Source of the DNA: Gigantopelta aegis
Taxonomy: Eukaryota > Mollusca > Gastropoda > Neomphalida > Peltospiridae
Assembly (NCBI RefSeq): GCF_016097555.1
Contig: NC_054699.1
Span: 5,073,673-5,137,672, forward strand
Direction of reading: 5' to 3'
Length of the DNA stretch: 64,000 bases
Both the position numbers and the translations under genes were made by a program. Of this stretch, positions 44,793 to 57,776 are shown one piece after another. The notes under the pieces were generated by a model. It had not been told where the DNA came from. It saw only the letters and a program-made list of their open reading frames with translations, and did no database searches. Numbering within the stretch: position 1 is the stretch's first letter; every line of letters begins with the position of its first letter.

Positions 44793-44940
44793 AATCATCT
44801 ACCTAGACCGTCTGTCCAGGACAGTCGTTAACGGTGGGTACACACACACACGCACACACACACACGAACGCACACACACACACGCACACACACCAATCAT
44901 CTACATAGACTGTCTGTCCAGGACAATCGTTAATGGTTAG
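44030..44940 (+). repeat. Composite CA-microsatellite array, nine units
   Basis: Nine direct copies of about 50 bp (ATCTACCTAGACTGTCTGTC, CAGGACAGTCGTTAATGGTG) separated by CA/CG-rich runs of 25-80 bp that vary in length. The constant part resembles the start of the composite repeat at 45.0 kb (GGTTAGTGGTTAGTGA). Confidence 0.95.
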
Positions 44941-45553
44941 TGGTTAGTGAAAGTTAAAAGTTGAAGTTTGTTTTGTTCAATTCCACCACTAGAGCACATT
45001 TATTTATTCCTCATCGTCTATCTAACATTTAATAATTCTGACATATACCGTTAGGGGAAACTTGCTACGGTATTCAGACAGGACAGCACATACCACGGTC
45101 TTTGGTATACCAGTCGTAGGGCACTGGTTCGGTCCACTGAGGGGGTTCGATCATGTGACCAAAGCATCTGTCGGCTCGAGTGCTCTACCGACTAAGCTAG
45201 TAAGAGAATGAACGAATGAATGAATGAATGACGAAAATTACATCGCCTATTGGGTGTCAAACTAAGAAAATTCATAAATGAATTCATAATCAACATCAAT
45301 ATAAATTGAAGAGTTAAATTAAAACACAATGTAAAGAACTTTGAATTTTTTTTTATAACAACATTCAGTTCAGGATGGAATCGAGTGAGTCAATATTGCG
45401 TAATGTCCTTAGCCAAGTAGAGCTTTCTCGGGAAAACATAATTCTCCAGGAAAGAAAAACATCTACCCCCATACTGGCGAAAACACGCTTCCTCGAAGAG
45501 CGTGACAGAAACTAGAATAAAACGTTGTGTGTAGTGTATTCATTTATAACATA

Positions 45554-47039
45554 CTGACAGCCATAGAAAACGCTGCACCAACTCAAGTGTCACTATATCA
45601 GTGAAAGTAGCAAGCAATTTCCATTAAGGGACTGTATTACGAAAAAGACACCATTCTGCAAAGAGATGACAAAGTCCAAGAGGTTGGTAACATCCTTTAA
45701 TTTCATTAACCAGCACTTATTGTGCGTGGGGTACCAAACAGAATTTCAGGCAATGTGGTACAAAATATCAATATCGGGTATGGCCACTATGGACATCCAA
45801 TATGGCAGCACAGCGACGTCTCATGGAGCAGATGACCCCCCTGATGAAGGCCTGGGGGATCTGATGCCACACGCGAAACACATTTGCTCTAATTGCTGAA
45901 GAGTGTAAGCAGGGGCTTGCATCCGGAGTAATCGTCCCATTGCATCCCAAACATGTTCTATAGGAGCAAGGTCGGGTGACAGAGATGGCCATGGAAGAAC
46001 ATTGATGTGTTGCTGGTTCCGATAGGCAATGGTGAGATCTGGCGTATTCATGTTGTAACGTCTATAGATGAGGGTTAGCTGCCATGTTGGGCATGACGTG
46101 GTTTTGGAGGACCTCGTCTCAATAGTTTTGGGCGTTGCAACGTCCCCCGAAGATGCATGTCGATATCATCACACTACCACCTCCCCAGCGATTCACCTCA
46201 TGGACACAACATTTGGCGTATCTGTCCTCACGTCACAGCCACACCCGCATCCGCCCATCGGTATAGCTGAGATTAAATCTGGATTCATCTGTGAAGAGGA
46301 TCAGTCCCCATTGGCGTTGTTTTTATCGACGATGCGTTCGAGCCCTCTGAATTCCCGATTGTCGATGCAGCTGTGTCAGGATGAGTTCAACGTAGGGTAT
46401 TCTCGGTTGCAGGCCCTGCTCCCGTAGTCGGCGTCGTACGGTCTGTTAGTTGATGAGGCCGTTTGGGGCATGGGTGGTAGTAGCTGTCCTAGCTGCAGGT
46501 TGAAATCTGTTGCGCAGGTGAGACAGGTAAATTTGCCGATTTTGGTGGCGGGAAGTGACACGTCGTGGACCAGAGCGGGGTCAATCACATGTGGTGCCAG
46601 TTTGTCGTAGACGGTGTTACAGTCTCACAATCGTAGAGTTGTGGCAATTGAATCAACGGGTCATTTCCCTCGCCCACAAGCCGGCTCTAAGACATCCTAT
46701 GGCTCGTTGGCTCTCAATGCCAGAATGTCGCGGCATCGTGAACGTCGTTGCATTAACCTAGAGTCGATCACAACATGTGAATTTCGCGGCTTTATAACCG
46801 TAGAACTGGTACTGTAAGGTGACAGTGGCATGACTTGCATGTGCGTTTTGGACATTTTCAAGAATTCTGCTTCCGAACAATAAAATGCTTCAGCACGTGC
46901 ACAAAGTACGGTTTGACGTGACCTTCCATCCCGTTGCATTCATTGTACCCAATATTGCAGACCGCATCTCAAAAAAAAAAAAGAAGGAAAAAAAAAGAAG
47001 AGCTAAATAAATAAGTTCTGCGTTTTCTATGGCTGTCAG
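45554..47039 (-). mobile_element. Tc1-type transposon with complete ends
   Basis: Terminal inverted repeats CTGACAGCCATAGAAAACGC (left) and GCGTTTTCTATGGCTGTCAG (right), with TA on both sides (45552-45553, 47040-47041). Length 1,486 bp, typical for Tc1. The interior holds a decayed transposase on the minus strand. It sits inside composite repeat copy 2; copy 1 provides the empty site. Confidence 0.92.
45780..46800 (-). pseudogene. Tc1 transposase pseudogene
   Basis: Minus-strand pieces in at least three frames. The N-terminal part reads RHSGIESQRAIGCLRAG with a PRSG linker-like string. A middle piece has LFTDESRFNLSYTDGRMR with a catalytic Asp. The C-terminal piece has LSPDLAPIEHVWDAMGRLL with the later catalytic residues. 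Multiple stops and shifts make it inactive. The family differs from the Tc1 at 38.7 kb. Confidence 0.8.
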
Positions 47040-47654
47040 TATATATAGCTTATGCCGAGGGAGTCAGTATTGCGCAATACCCTCAGCCAAGCGGAGCTTT
47101 CTCGGGAAAACTCAATTCTCCAGAAAGAAAAATGATAACAAAATATTTGATCTTTATTCAAGGGCCTGCAGTAGTTGCGACTCTCTATTCTTTTGTATTT
47201 GTGTTTCTCTATGGCGTCAATCTTCTCAGTACACTGGAGGCCAAATTCTTTCTTTCTTTTAAATTAGTTTCGTGCTTATATGCAATTAAGGTTCAAACAC
47301 ACTGTCCTGGACACACACCTCAGCTATCTGGGCTGTTAGTTGTTAGTGGTTAGTGAGAGAGAAAAGGGTGTAGTTGTCTTACCCATTGAGTCGTTAAAAC
47401 TCGCTCCTGGTGGGAGCCGGTACCGGGCTGCGAACCCTGTACCTACCAGCCTTATGTCCGATGGCTTAACCACGACACAACCGAGGCCGGTAATTGTTGT
47501 TAATGTCATTGGTTTGGGGGATGGTAAGTGCTGGGTTCGCATCCCAGTACTAGCTCCAACCAAGAGTGATTTTTCCAGAGATTGGGTGTGTGGTTAAAAC
47601 CATTATATTGTCAAGTGTTCGCCAATATATGTTTTCTATGCGTTGATTTAAACA

Positions 47655-48232
<578 letters not shown>

Positions 48233-48418
48233 ACAGAAACAAGAGTTAAATTTTGGGGCCTTGAATCGTTGTTTTTTCTATACGTCGAAAGATTTTTATA
48301 AAAATTACAAATAATCACTCAAAACTGCTACAATTATAGAATGAAAAAGTTGCTAGAATAAACATGAAAAGAAATGGTTGCGTTTAAAATATCAGACCAA
48401 CAACGCCTGTTTGTCAAG

Positions 48419-48694
48419 TAAAAGTAAAGTTTGTTTTGTTTAACGACACCACTAGATCAGATTGATATATTAATCATCGGCTATTGATTGTCAAACATTT
48501 GGTTATTTTGGTCTTATAGAGGAAACCCGCTACATTTTGTTCCATTAGTAGCAAGGGATCTTTTATATGCACCATCCAACAGACAGGATAGCACATACCA
48601 CGGCCTTTGATATACCAGACGTGGTGCACTGGCTGGAACGAGAAAAAACCCAATGGACCCACCGACGGGTATCGATCCCAGACTAACCGCGCAT
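48419..48694 (-). mobile_element. SINE family A, antisense
   Basis: Tail ('tttgttttgtttaacgacac') through body to the head-proximal GGTATCGATCCC. The A-box end is missing. Confidence 0.85.
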
Positions 48695-48884
48695 CACGAC
48701 CACACGTCTGTTATCACACACGTACGAACATAGAAAGACACACATTACACATAAATGTATATATTAAACGTACTTAAACAGTTACTAACATAGAAACCGG
48801 CAATAATATCAAACCACCACGGTACAGGCAAATTACTCATTAACATATTCACCTGCATAGTCATGATCTTATTATTTAGTCTAA

Positions 48885-50837
48885 TAAAACGTGTATATAC
48901 ACATGGCTGTAAATGGCAGAAAACCTGGAGATAAACATGGTTCATTTACATGTATTAGCAATAACAGAACAAGTCTGGTTGATTATTGTATTGTTTCTTC
49001 ATCTATATTTAATTCAGTAAATGATATGATAGTTCATTCTAGAACTGAGTCAGATCATCTCCCAGTTTCCTGTGTTTTAACATTTACAGAAACCACATTA
49101 TAAGTATATTGTTCCAGAAATGGTAGTTACAGAACCAGTAGTTAGATATAAGTGGTCTGATGATTGTTTTAACAATGTTTAACACGACCTTCACTCGGAT
49201 AGAGCGCGAGTTGTCTTTGATTCATTTGATTACTTGGTGCATATAGATGTAAAGCGTGCCACTGATTCATTAATTGATGCATTGTGTTTTGCTGGAGACC
49301 ACTTGAAATGTTCCATTATAATAAAGGAACATAATTTAGGACAGCCTGTTTGGTTTGATAGAGAGTGTTATAAAGCTGAACAAAATAAATATTGCTTATT
49401 AAATATGCTTAGGAAGTACCCAATTAAATCAAACGTGACGGCTTATAATAATGTTAAGAGATTTGTTCGAAAACTATGTGACAATAAGAAAATGCTGTAT
49501 AACCAAAGTATTATTAATGGTATTGATTCTGCTGTTAAAGAAAAGGATGGTCAAACATTCTGAAAAAAAAGGTAAATTTGCTATTATTTTGCAAAAGTAG
49601 ACAATCAAGCTTATCTCTAGAGACATAGCATTCATATTTGAAAACCTTGCTTAATCCTAGTGTTTGTCATGGTTCAACTGTTGATGATGAGGTAAACTAT
49701 TTTATTATTAATCATGATCCTGTTGACTGTGTTAACTGCATTACATTTAATTCTACCTTTGATGCTATTAATGATGAAGAAGTAAGAAGTGTTATAAAAT
49801 CGCTTAAGCCCAGGTGTGGATGGTGTGCTATCAGAGGGTTTTTTTAAGAATGCATTATTTATTATTCCATATCTAAAGGTGTTATTTAATGCTGTTGTAA
49901 ATAGTGGTACGTTCCCAGATTCTTGGAATGTGGGCTTAATTATTCCATTGTTTAAGAAAGGAGATATTATAGATACAAATAATTTTAGAGGTACATGTTT
50001 TATTTCGTTATTAAATATTATTGGAAAATTATTTACTTTTATTTTGGAAACTAGGATTAGGACTTGGATTGAATTTAATAATTATATCCATGAAGCACAG
50101 GCAAGTTTCCGAAATATTTACTCTACAATAGATCATATATTTACACTTAGGCGGTGTGTCAAAAATACCTTTAAAAGCCTAAACATCGATTTTATGTTGC
50201 TTTTATCGATCTTCGCAAAGCGTTTGACTTGGTAGATAGGAATAAGTTAATGTATATGTTGCATATGTTCAAGGCAAACTATTTAACATTTTAAAATATA
50301 TGCATGAACAAGTAAAAGCTTGTGTTAGAGTAAAGAATGTTAGGACATATCCCGTTACAACATCTAGTGGTGTCTGTCAAAGGTGTATGTTAAGTACAGT
50401 TTTGTTTATATTTTTTTATCAATGAAGTTATAAATGAGATGAATAATAGTAATCTTAGAGGAATTTTTGTGAATGAAAATATTAATGATATACTACCGGG
50501 GTAATGCTTCTCTTTGCTGATGATGGTGTACTTATTGATGGTACAGTAATAGGTTTGCAAAAAAGCTTGATGTACTAAATACGATTTGTGTAAAATGGGG
50601 ATTTGAAGTTAATGTTGATAAATCTAATATAATTGTATTTCGAAATGATGGGTACTTAAGACGTAACGAGAAGTAGTTTTATAAGGGAATTCAGTTAACA
50701 ACTGTGTCATATTATAAGTATCTTGGTATAACATTATCTTCTCGTTTGAAATGGTCTAAGGCTTGCGATACTTTATCTGTTCAAGCGAGAAAAGCCTGTT
50801 TTCCTATTTTTACTTTATTTAAGACATACCCTACATT

Positions 50838-50882
<45 letters not shown>

Positions 50883-51580
50883 TACATATTGTCACGAATA
50901 TATTTGATAATAAAATAACTCCTATTTTACTATATGACTGATATTGGTGTAAATTTTTATATATGGTTTCATCCAGATATCCCAAAGCTTGTTATGATAT
51001 GTTGAAATGTCATGGTGAAACTGGTAAAATTAATTGGGCATCACATGTAATAACACCGTTGTTTGAAACAGGGTTTTCTTATGTTTGGAATTCTCAATAA
51101 CTTGGCAGTATCAAGTTATTTATGTCCACGTTTGTACAGAGATGTAAAGACATTCATTTTCTACACTGGCATGATAAAATTAATACTTCTCATTTTTAAA
51201 GGCATATTCTTCTTATAAATCTTTTTTAAAAACAGAAAAGTATATATTATATGTGTGACTATATACGGATCTCTTAAGAATGTTTTCTAAATTTAGGTGT
51301 TTGTCACATAAATTAAAAGTACAGAAAAGCCGATATAATCCAGTAATATAAAGAAATGAAACTATATGTTTAAAGTGTAATCTCAATTAAGTAGAAGATG
51401 AATATAATTTTCTTTCAGTATGTCCATATTATGCTTTGAGCAGGACATACTTCATAACAGAATACTTTATAGTAAATCCTTGAAGAGAAGCATTTTATTT
51501 ATTGATTTCCACCCAAAATATAAAGTGTACTAAAAGAGCATCCTTGTTTTTGAAAAGAAATCTACCAGTTTAAATTGAAT
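48885..51580 (+). mobile_element. Decayed LINE (CR1/L2-like), endonuclease end to C-terminal finger
   Basis: Pieces in several frames: the end of an APE endonuclease (LVDYCIVSSSIFNS, SDHLPVSC; 48891-49103), a linker (49234-49563), RT N-terminus (FPDSWNVGLIIPLFKKGD, NNFRGTCFISLLNIIGKLF; 49816-50235), a LFADDGVLI box at about 50513, YYKYLGITLSSRLKW (50707-50752) and the terminal finger CLKCN...FLSVCPYY (about 51370-51435). At least six frame changes or stops. An AT microsatellite interrupts it at 50840-50881. Confidence 0.8.
50840..50881. repeat. (AT)n microsatellite
   Basis: About 42 bp of alternating AT within the LINE remnant. Confidence 0.97.
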
Positions 51581-51585
51581 ATATA

Positions 51586-52466
51586 CTGATGGAAAGAAAT
51601 ACAGGAACACAAATAGTACCAGATAATATTGACTGCAACCAAAGCCACCACCTAGATCACAAGGAACTACTGTGTTACTGGTAGGCATACCCACAGTACT
51701 GGCATTCAGTCCCACAGCCACCACCCAGAGTACAAGGAACTACTGTGTTACTGGTAGACATACCCACAGTACTGACATTCAGTCCCACAGCCACCACCTA
51801 AAGTACAAGGAACTACTGTGTTACTGGTAGACATACCCACAGTACTGACATTCAGTCCCACAGCCACCACCCAAAGTACAAGGAACTACTGTGTTACTGG
51901 TAGACATACCCACAACACTAACATTCAGACCCTCAGCCACCACCCAAAGTACAAGGAACTACTGTGTTACTGGTAGACATACCCACAGTACTGACATTCA
52001 GACCCTCAGCCACCACCCAAAGTACAAGGAACTACTGTGTTACTGGTAGACATACCCACAGTACTGACATTCAGACCCTCAGCCACCACCCAAAGTACAA
52101 GGAACTACTGTGTTACTGGTAGACATACCCACAGTACTGACATTCAGACCCTCAGCCACCACCCAAAGTACAAGGAACTACTGTGTTACTGGTAGACATA
52201 CCCACAGTACTGACATTCAGACCCTCAGCCACCACCCAAAGTAAAAGGAACTACTGTGTTACTGGTAGACATACCCACAGTACTGACATTCAGACCCAAA
52301 GCCACCACCCAGAGTACAAGGAACTACTGTGTTACTGGTAGACATACCCACATTACTGGCATTCAGTCCCACACTACATATCTGTATTGTGTACAGACAT
52401 ATCTACTTCAATAGTGAATTAAATTTGGTCTGAGATACCATGTGCTCCCTTATTTCTTTCTATCAG
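51586..52466. mobile_element. Tc1/mariner-type MITE with an internal minisatellite
   Basis: Ends CTGATGGAAAGAAATACAGG (left) and the complement CTGATAGAAAGAAATAAGGG (right), each with TA outside (51584-51585, 52467-52468). The inverted match runs about 28 bp. The interior is almost entirely the 73-bp repeat. No transposase. Confidence 0.85.
51636..52371 (+). repeat. 73-bp tandem repeat, ten copies
   Basis: Unit contains CAAGGAACTACTGTGTTACT, GGTAGACATACCCACAGTAC and CATTCAGACCCTCAGCCACC. The GGAAC anchor recurs at exact 73-bp steps from 51663 to 52320, so there are no indels. Left units have CAGTCCCACAG and right units CAGACCCTCAG. Confidence 0.96.
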
Positions 52467-52694
52467 TATACATGTATAGTTATTTATACACACGTAGCGC
52501 ACGATGCATTTGTTTTAAAAGTAGTTTATCTTGGTCATGTGGCCTCAATAACTGAATAAATATCTTGTCTTGTCTGTCTTGTCTTGTCTATATACACGGT
52601 CAACACGTTTTAAAATCTACAATATATATAATTACCCTTAGCATGAAGATATTGGCCTACTGTCCACCAAAGCATATGGGCACATACATGGTGT

Positions 52695-52976
52695 GGGGGG
52701 GGGGGGGGGGGGGGGGGGAGAGACTTAATACTATGTATGTCATTGGGGGCCAAATTCTGTCTCCCTTTTACGCAAAATTACATAAATTACGGAATATGGA
52801 TCATGGTAGGGACGAATTTGTTTTATTTTTTAATATTTTGAAAGCAATGTACATACCTTCCCATCCATCCTTTTTTCCTTTTTTACTGTATTAAATTTTA
52901 GAAATTCATACATTCCCCCTTCCAATAGTGGGTTGCCCCCCTCTAATATAAAATAATGGCTACGCCAGTGGGTTTG
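52695..52976. repeat. G tract and hAT-like right end
   Basis: A run of about 34 G at 52695-52728. About 240 bp later comes GGCTACGCCAGTG, the complement of a CACTGGCGTAGCC-type end like that of the element at 12991. No matching left end was found. Confidence 0.6.
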
Positions 52977-53427
52977 AGGTTCTAATAGACCAAATCAATT
53001 CCTATTGCCGATAATGTTAACGTTTACTAATAAAACTGATATAAGCAACGTTTCAACACACCCAGTAAGTACAGCAATACAAAGTGTGGCACCTCACATC
53101 TAATCTACCTGCAAGAAAATGGGGGGTCACGTATCATTTAAGAGATTTAATTAATGTTTTTAATAGCAACCGTAATTTTTGCTGAAAATTGCACTTCCAT
53201 TTTGGGGGGTACCCCGCATTAGTTTCAACCTCTGGTATATACTGCATAACAACTGTATGACAAATAAAAGTGTATTTATTTATTGTCAATGGATAATAGT
53301 ATTTGCACAAATAATCAATGTCACATATTACTTACCAATCACACCCACACCAGCTTTTACTCCGTAAATATTTGATGGTGCATGTCGAACGTTGACACGG
53401 AACTCTCTTCTTTGGTACTATGCAACC
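52977..53427. mobile_element. AGGTT-ended MITE, copy 2
   Basis: Left AGGTTCTAATAGACCAAATC; right, as complement, GGTTGCATAGTACCAAAGAA. A 3-bp repeat TTG flanks it (52974-52976, 53428-53430). The left 50 bp (GACCAAATCAATTCC, then GATAATGTTAACG) parallel copy 1 and the 60-bp satellite. Confidence 0.7.
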
Positions 53428-53548
53428 TTGAGGGAGGTTGTAGGGGAGTAATCGTGGGTTTACTAACCTAATTTTAATTGCGCGCGTGTGTGCACACACA
53501 CAAACTTACAAATGAAACTCTTTTTTTCATAATTACAAACAGTTCAGT

Positions 53549-53552
<4 letters not shown>

Positions 53553-53587
<35 letters not shown>

Positions 53588-53598
53588 TATATATATAA
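53553..53598. repeat. (AT)n microsatellite
   Basis: About 45 bp of AT repeat with one AATA interruption. The surrounding 53431-54110 holds no gene I can support; an A-rich run lies at about 54037-54060. Confidence 0.95.
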
Positions 53599-54110
53599 CC
53601 CACCCTTCTCTTTCTACTTTCTATTTTCTTACTGTGACCCATTTTTCCTGCAGACGTTTGAGTCTTCATATCCATAGGGTTTGCAGAGTTATTTCCCATG
53701 TATACATTCATTTCATTTTAACTGAGGGTTATCTATAACCTATAATACAATACCCATGGTCTTGTTAATAGTTTTCGATCTTTCAGATCACTTCACATCT
53801 TTACCTCTGCACTGCTAATAGCATTTTTTATATATTTACCCGATGTCGCATTTTGTAAGAATATTTTGGCGCTGTGGTCCAGTCGACTACAGGCCTGAAG
53901 GATCATATCTGGAATAGTGATTTAGGCAGAGGTGGTACAAAATATATAAGCATAATATATGAACACTACACACCCACACTATGCGACCCACACTATGTAT
54001 GCATGCATGTATGATTTTATAAAATTTAATACAGTAAAAAAAAAAAAAGAAAAAAAAAAGTTCGATTCGGGGTACATGGCCCCCATCTCCCCACCCCCCC
54101 CCCTCCCACC

Positions 54111-54228
54111 CCCCTTCTAGCCAGTGCACCATGACTGGTATATTAAAGGCCGTGGTATGTTCTATCCTGTCTGTGCGATTGTGCATATATATAAAAGATC
54201 TCTTGCTACTAATGGAAAAACAAAAGAA
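54111..54228 (+). mobile_element. SINE family A fragment
   Basis: Sense body from 'ccagtgcaccatgactggta' to 'cttgctactaatgg'. Head and tail are missing. Confidence 0.75.
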
Positions 54229-54679
54229 TACCGGCTCATTTTACCCAATCCCAAAAGGTTTCTATAAGGAGCTACCTTTCGATCAACTAAGTCAAATCAA
54301 CCAATTAGCACTATTTTCAATTTTAATAAACCATTCTAAATTATGCGTCAAAATTACCTTCAAGAAATTACACAACATTTTCTATTTGACATTAATCCTA
54401 CAGGACATTTGCAGACCCTGGTCAGCCTGCTTTTGCTCCCTTACACATGCCGGAGCGGGCGATCCCCCCTCACACACCCGCCCAACTTTTTCCTGCCCTG
54501 GACGAATGTGCCGGTGAAAGTTGACATCTGCGCCCAAGACAGGCGTGTGCTATGAACAGACTATTCTGAACGTGCACGTGAAATACCTATGACCTGACAC
54601 TACAAATTTCACTCAAGCACGTGCCTGTGCCGTTGAATACGGACAGTGTTTCTGCAATGAAGCATATGCTATAAACTAA

Positions 54680-57600
54680 CAATATGGCATCTGATGAACA
54701 TGTGCTGCTGCGAATGTCTACGATGGATAAGACTTCTCTAAACAGACATGTGCCACATAATGAACACATACCATTATCTTCATCTAACACAGTCAATACC
54801 TTTTCAGTGTGGCAAGTGCTGCCCAAAAAGCATGTACCAACTTCACCATCTATTATGGGCAATACAAATGTGACATATTGAACAAAAGTCACTGTCACTG
54901 TCTCCCGTGGATAATATTCCCTCAAACATGCACATGCTGTCTGGCATGCAAGTACCATTCTCTTCATCTAATATCGAGAGTATTCCAAAAGCTGAACATA
55001 AGTTACCTTGTGAGCATGTTTCATTATCGTGCATCAACGTCGTCTTTTGTGTGCATTCCGGGCCTCAAGCACGTACCGCCGGATGTGACTCGAATTCCAC
55101 AAGACCTTGCTCGCAAAAATTAAACATTATCACATGCAACATTGAGGACTGTAAAATTAACTATCTTCAATCATTAAACTCTAGTAACTCCTTGTTGTGT
55201 TTACAGGAACATTTTCTTTGGGACTTTGAAAAACATAAGCTTGATAAAATATTTCCTAACATGGATATTCACACTCGGTGTCATGACACAAGTAACCCAA
55301 TATCAGTGTTTAAATTACCAAAGGGTAGAGCTGGTGTATCCACTGTATGGCCCAAAAATTATGGAACTTTGTTCAGAAACTGATGTTGGGAATGAAGGAA
55401 TAATAGCTCTAACTATATCTGCATCGGCCAGACTGTGTCTTATCAATACCTACTTGCCAACACATAGTCAGTTAAATCGCATGAAGAATATCTTGAATGC
55501 CTTGATATTCTACACAATACTATACAAACATATGGAAGCACTGGTGAGCTTATCATACGTGACGATCTAAATGGTAGACTCCTTGTGGTTAGGGATCATA
55601 ACAAACATGACATGTTATTGCACAAGTTTGTTAGCGAATACAATCTGAACATACCAATTAGCAACAAGGCTACATTCATCCATCATAAGTGCATGTCACA
55701 ATCACAGATTGACTATATCCTGCGTCGAAAGAAGCAACTTCAATCACACATTGACTATATCCTGTGTCGAAAGAAGCAACTTCAATCACAGATTGACTAT
55801 ATCCTGTGTCGAAAGAAGCAATTTCAATCACAGATTGACTATATCCTGTGACGAAAGAAGCAACTACAATCAGAGATTGATTTTTTCCTGTGTCGAAAGA
55901 AGCAACTTATATCAGACTATGACATCTTTGACTGTGATCCGATAAACCTTTCAGTGCCTGTACCGGTATGAGCCTGACTAAATGTATGTACTCCATATCA
56001 GAAAAATAACTAACAAAAAACAAAGCAAAATATCTATCTGTAAGCTACAGTGGGAAAATGCAGACGTTAGCAATTCAATACAACACTTGCGGCCAAGCTT
56101 CCATGTGAAGGGCAGTGATCCATCAACAAAGACCCTGCTAATCATGTCAGCACTACAGAAAGCTGCAGCAACATCAGTACCATCTAAACTAATCATTCCC
56201 AAGTAGAAATTTTCGCCCAGTGTTAAAATAATTCAAAAGCAATGTAAGTCTGATTACTCAACATGGCTTAAAGCTGGGAGACTGGTGTCTGGAGAGTTAT
56301 ACCTTCAAAAACAAATGTCTAAAAACTATTGCGTCAGCAAGTTAGGCAGGAAAAATGACTAGAGGAAAAGGATTTCTACAACCAAATAATGTCTAATCCA
56401 AACTCAAAGCTATTTTACAGACTCATTGCTAGAGATAGAAATCTGTTCGCTCTGAAACTGCATGCATTACGTATAAAGGAGAAAATAATTTCTCTAAAAA
56501 TTTACAACGTTAAAGTTTTGCATCTTACTATGAATACTTAGCAGTCCCACAAAACAACAATTATGACAATAACTTTAAATGTCTGTGTAATATTAGGCAT
56601 GATATCATCAGTGACATGTATTTGGAGGAACCGGCATCAATGAGTCCAGTCACCAGTGACGAAGTTGAGTGTGCAATTAGTAACTTGAATACAGGAAAAG
56701 CTTCAGATGAATTCAATATAACATCTGAGCACTTCAAGCTAATAACTTATCTATGTGACAGTTTCAGTGAAATCGTTAGTAGTCGAAGTGTACCGGATTC
56801 ACTCAAATGTGGCATTTTTACACATATTCTTAAGAAGGGCAAAGACTGTACATCAACTGATAGTTACAGGGGTATCACTGTCACTGCTGTGATAGGGAAA
56901 GTCTTTGAATGTGTACGATTAGGCAGAATAAAACCCCAGCAGAGTAGTTTGCAATACGGTTTTACTAAAGATCTCTCACCAACAATGCCTAGCTTAGTTG
57001 TATCTGAGGTCAATGCAGATTTGAGAAATACATCTGGCAACATATATCTATCGACGTTAGATGCCCCAAAAGCAGTTGATGTTGTTGAACACATCATTTT
57101 GTTAGACGAGCTGTATTATTAGAAAATTCATCCTGAGGTGTGGCTAATTGTAAAACATCTATATGAAGGACTAACAACTAGAGTTAAGTGGGCTGGAGAA
57201 TTTCGTAATAGCTTCAAGGTCTACCAGGGTGTTAGACAAGGAGGTGTGCTAGCAATTGAACTCTATAAAGCAACCATAAACAGTTTACTTGATGAATTAT
57301 AGCAGAACAGTATTTGTCTCTACATTGGTACTGTGTATGCTGAATGCCCCACATGTGTCGATTATGTTGCATTGTTATCACACAATCAAAGTGAATTGCA
57401 ATTAATGCTTAATATTGCCAGTAGATATTCAAAACAGCACTGCTACATGTAAAAGCAAAGTAATTACTAATGCCAAAACTAATACTCTAGAATACTAGAC
57501 TATAGATGATAATGAAATAAGTGCTAATGAACAGACAATCCACTTGGAATTAATCCAAGCGACTTCCAGAGAATCTAATTTAAAGCACTAGTGAGCGTAT

Positions 57601-57776
57601 CAGTTTGACAAGAAGAACAATGTATAGTCTCATTAATACTGGTCTACATGGTTCAAATGGTCTTAACCCAAATCTATCATATAAGATTTATCAAACATAT
57701 GTTCTACCAAGACTGCTGTTTGGCTTGGAAATACTGCCGCTGAGTAGCTCAGATTTAGAGAGCTTAAGGTAGTACT
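54680..57776 (+). mobile_element. Decayed LINE with endonuclease and reverse transcriptase
   Basis: An N-terminal non-enzymatic region (about 54680-55100) precedes endonuclease motifs: IITCNIEDCKINYL, LLCLQEHFL and a QSQIDYIL motif that has been multiplied in tandem. RT pieces follow: SPVTSDEVECAISNLNTGKA (56638 on), YRGITVTAVIGKVFE, GVRQGGVLAIELYKATINSL and a degenerate YVALLS box. Stops and frame changes are frequent (at least eight). The 3' end is cut by the AGGTT MITE at 57777. Clade not certain. Confidence 0.75.
55705..55914 (+). repeat. 42-bp tandem repeat in the LINE endonuclease, five copies
   Basis: Copies start at 55705, 55747, 55789, 55831 and 55873; each reads CAGATTGACTATATCCTGTG plus TCGAAAGAAGCAACTTCAAT. 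The 42-bp period keeps the frame, so the endonuclease SQIDYIL motif is repeated at 14-residue steps. Confidence 0.93.

Larger units (their letters stand above)
45020..47654 (-). repeat. 1.1-kb composite repeat, copy 2, split by Tc1
   Basis: Matches 39510-40603 on both sides of the Tc1 insertion at 45554-47039. It includes the SINE A-like segment, both TATTGCG...CTCCAG motifs and the antisense tRNA-like segment (about 47395-47500). Confidence 0.85.

Noticed and set aside
43867-44940. THTHTH and CVCVCV reading frames
   Set aside because: Translations of CA/TG microsatellites; the same applies at 32.5, 37.7 and 48.1 kb.
46068-46427. Plus-strand 119-residue frame
   Set aside because: Antisense to the decayed Tc1 transposase, whose motifs are clear on the minus strand.
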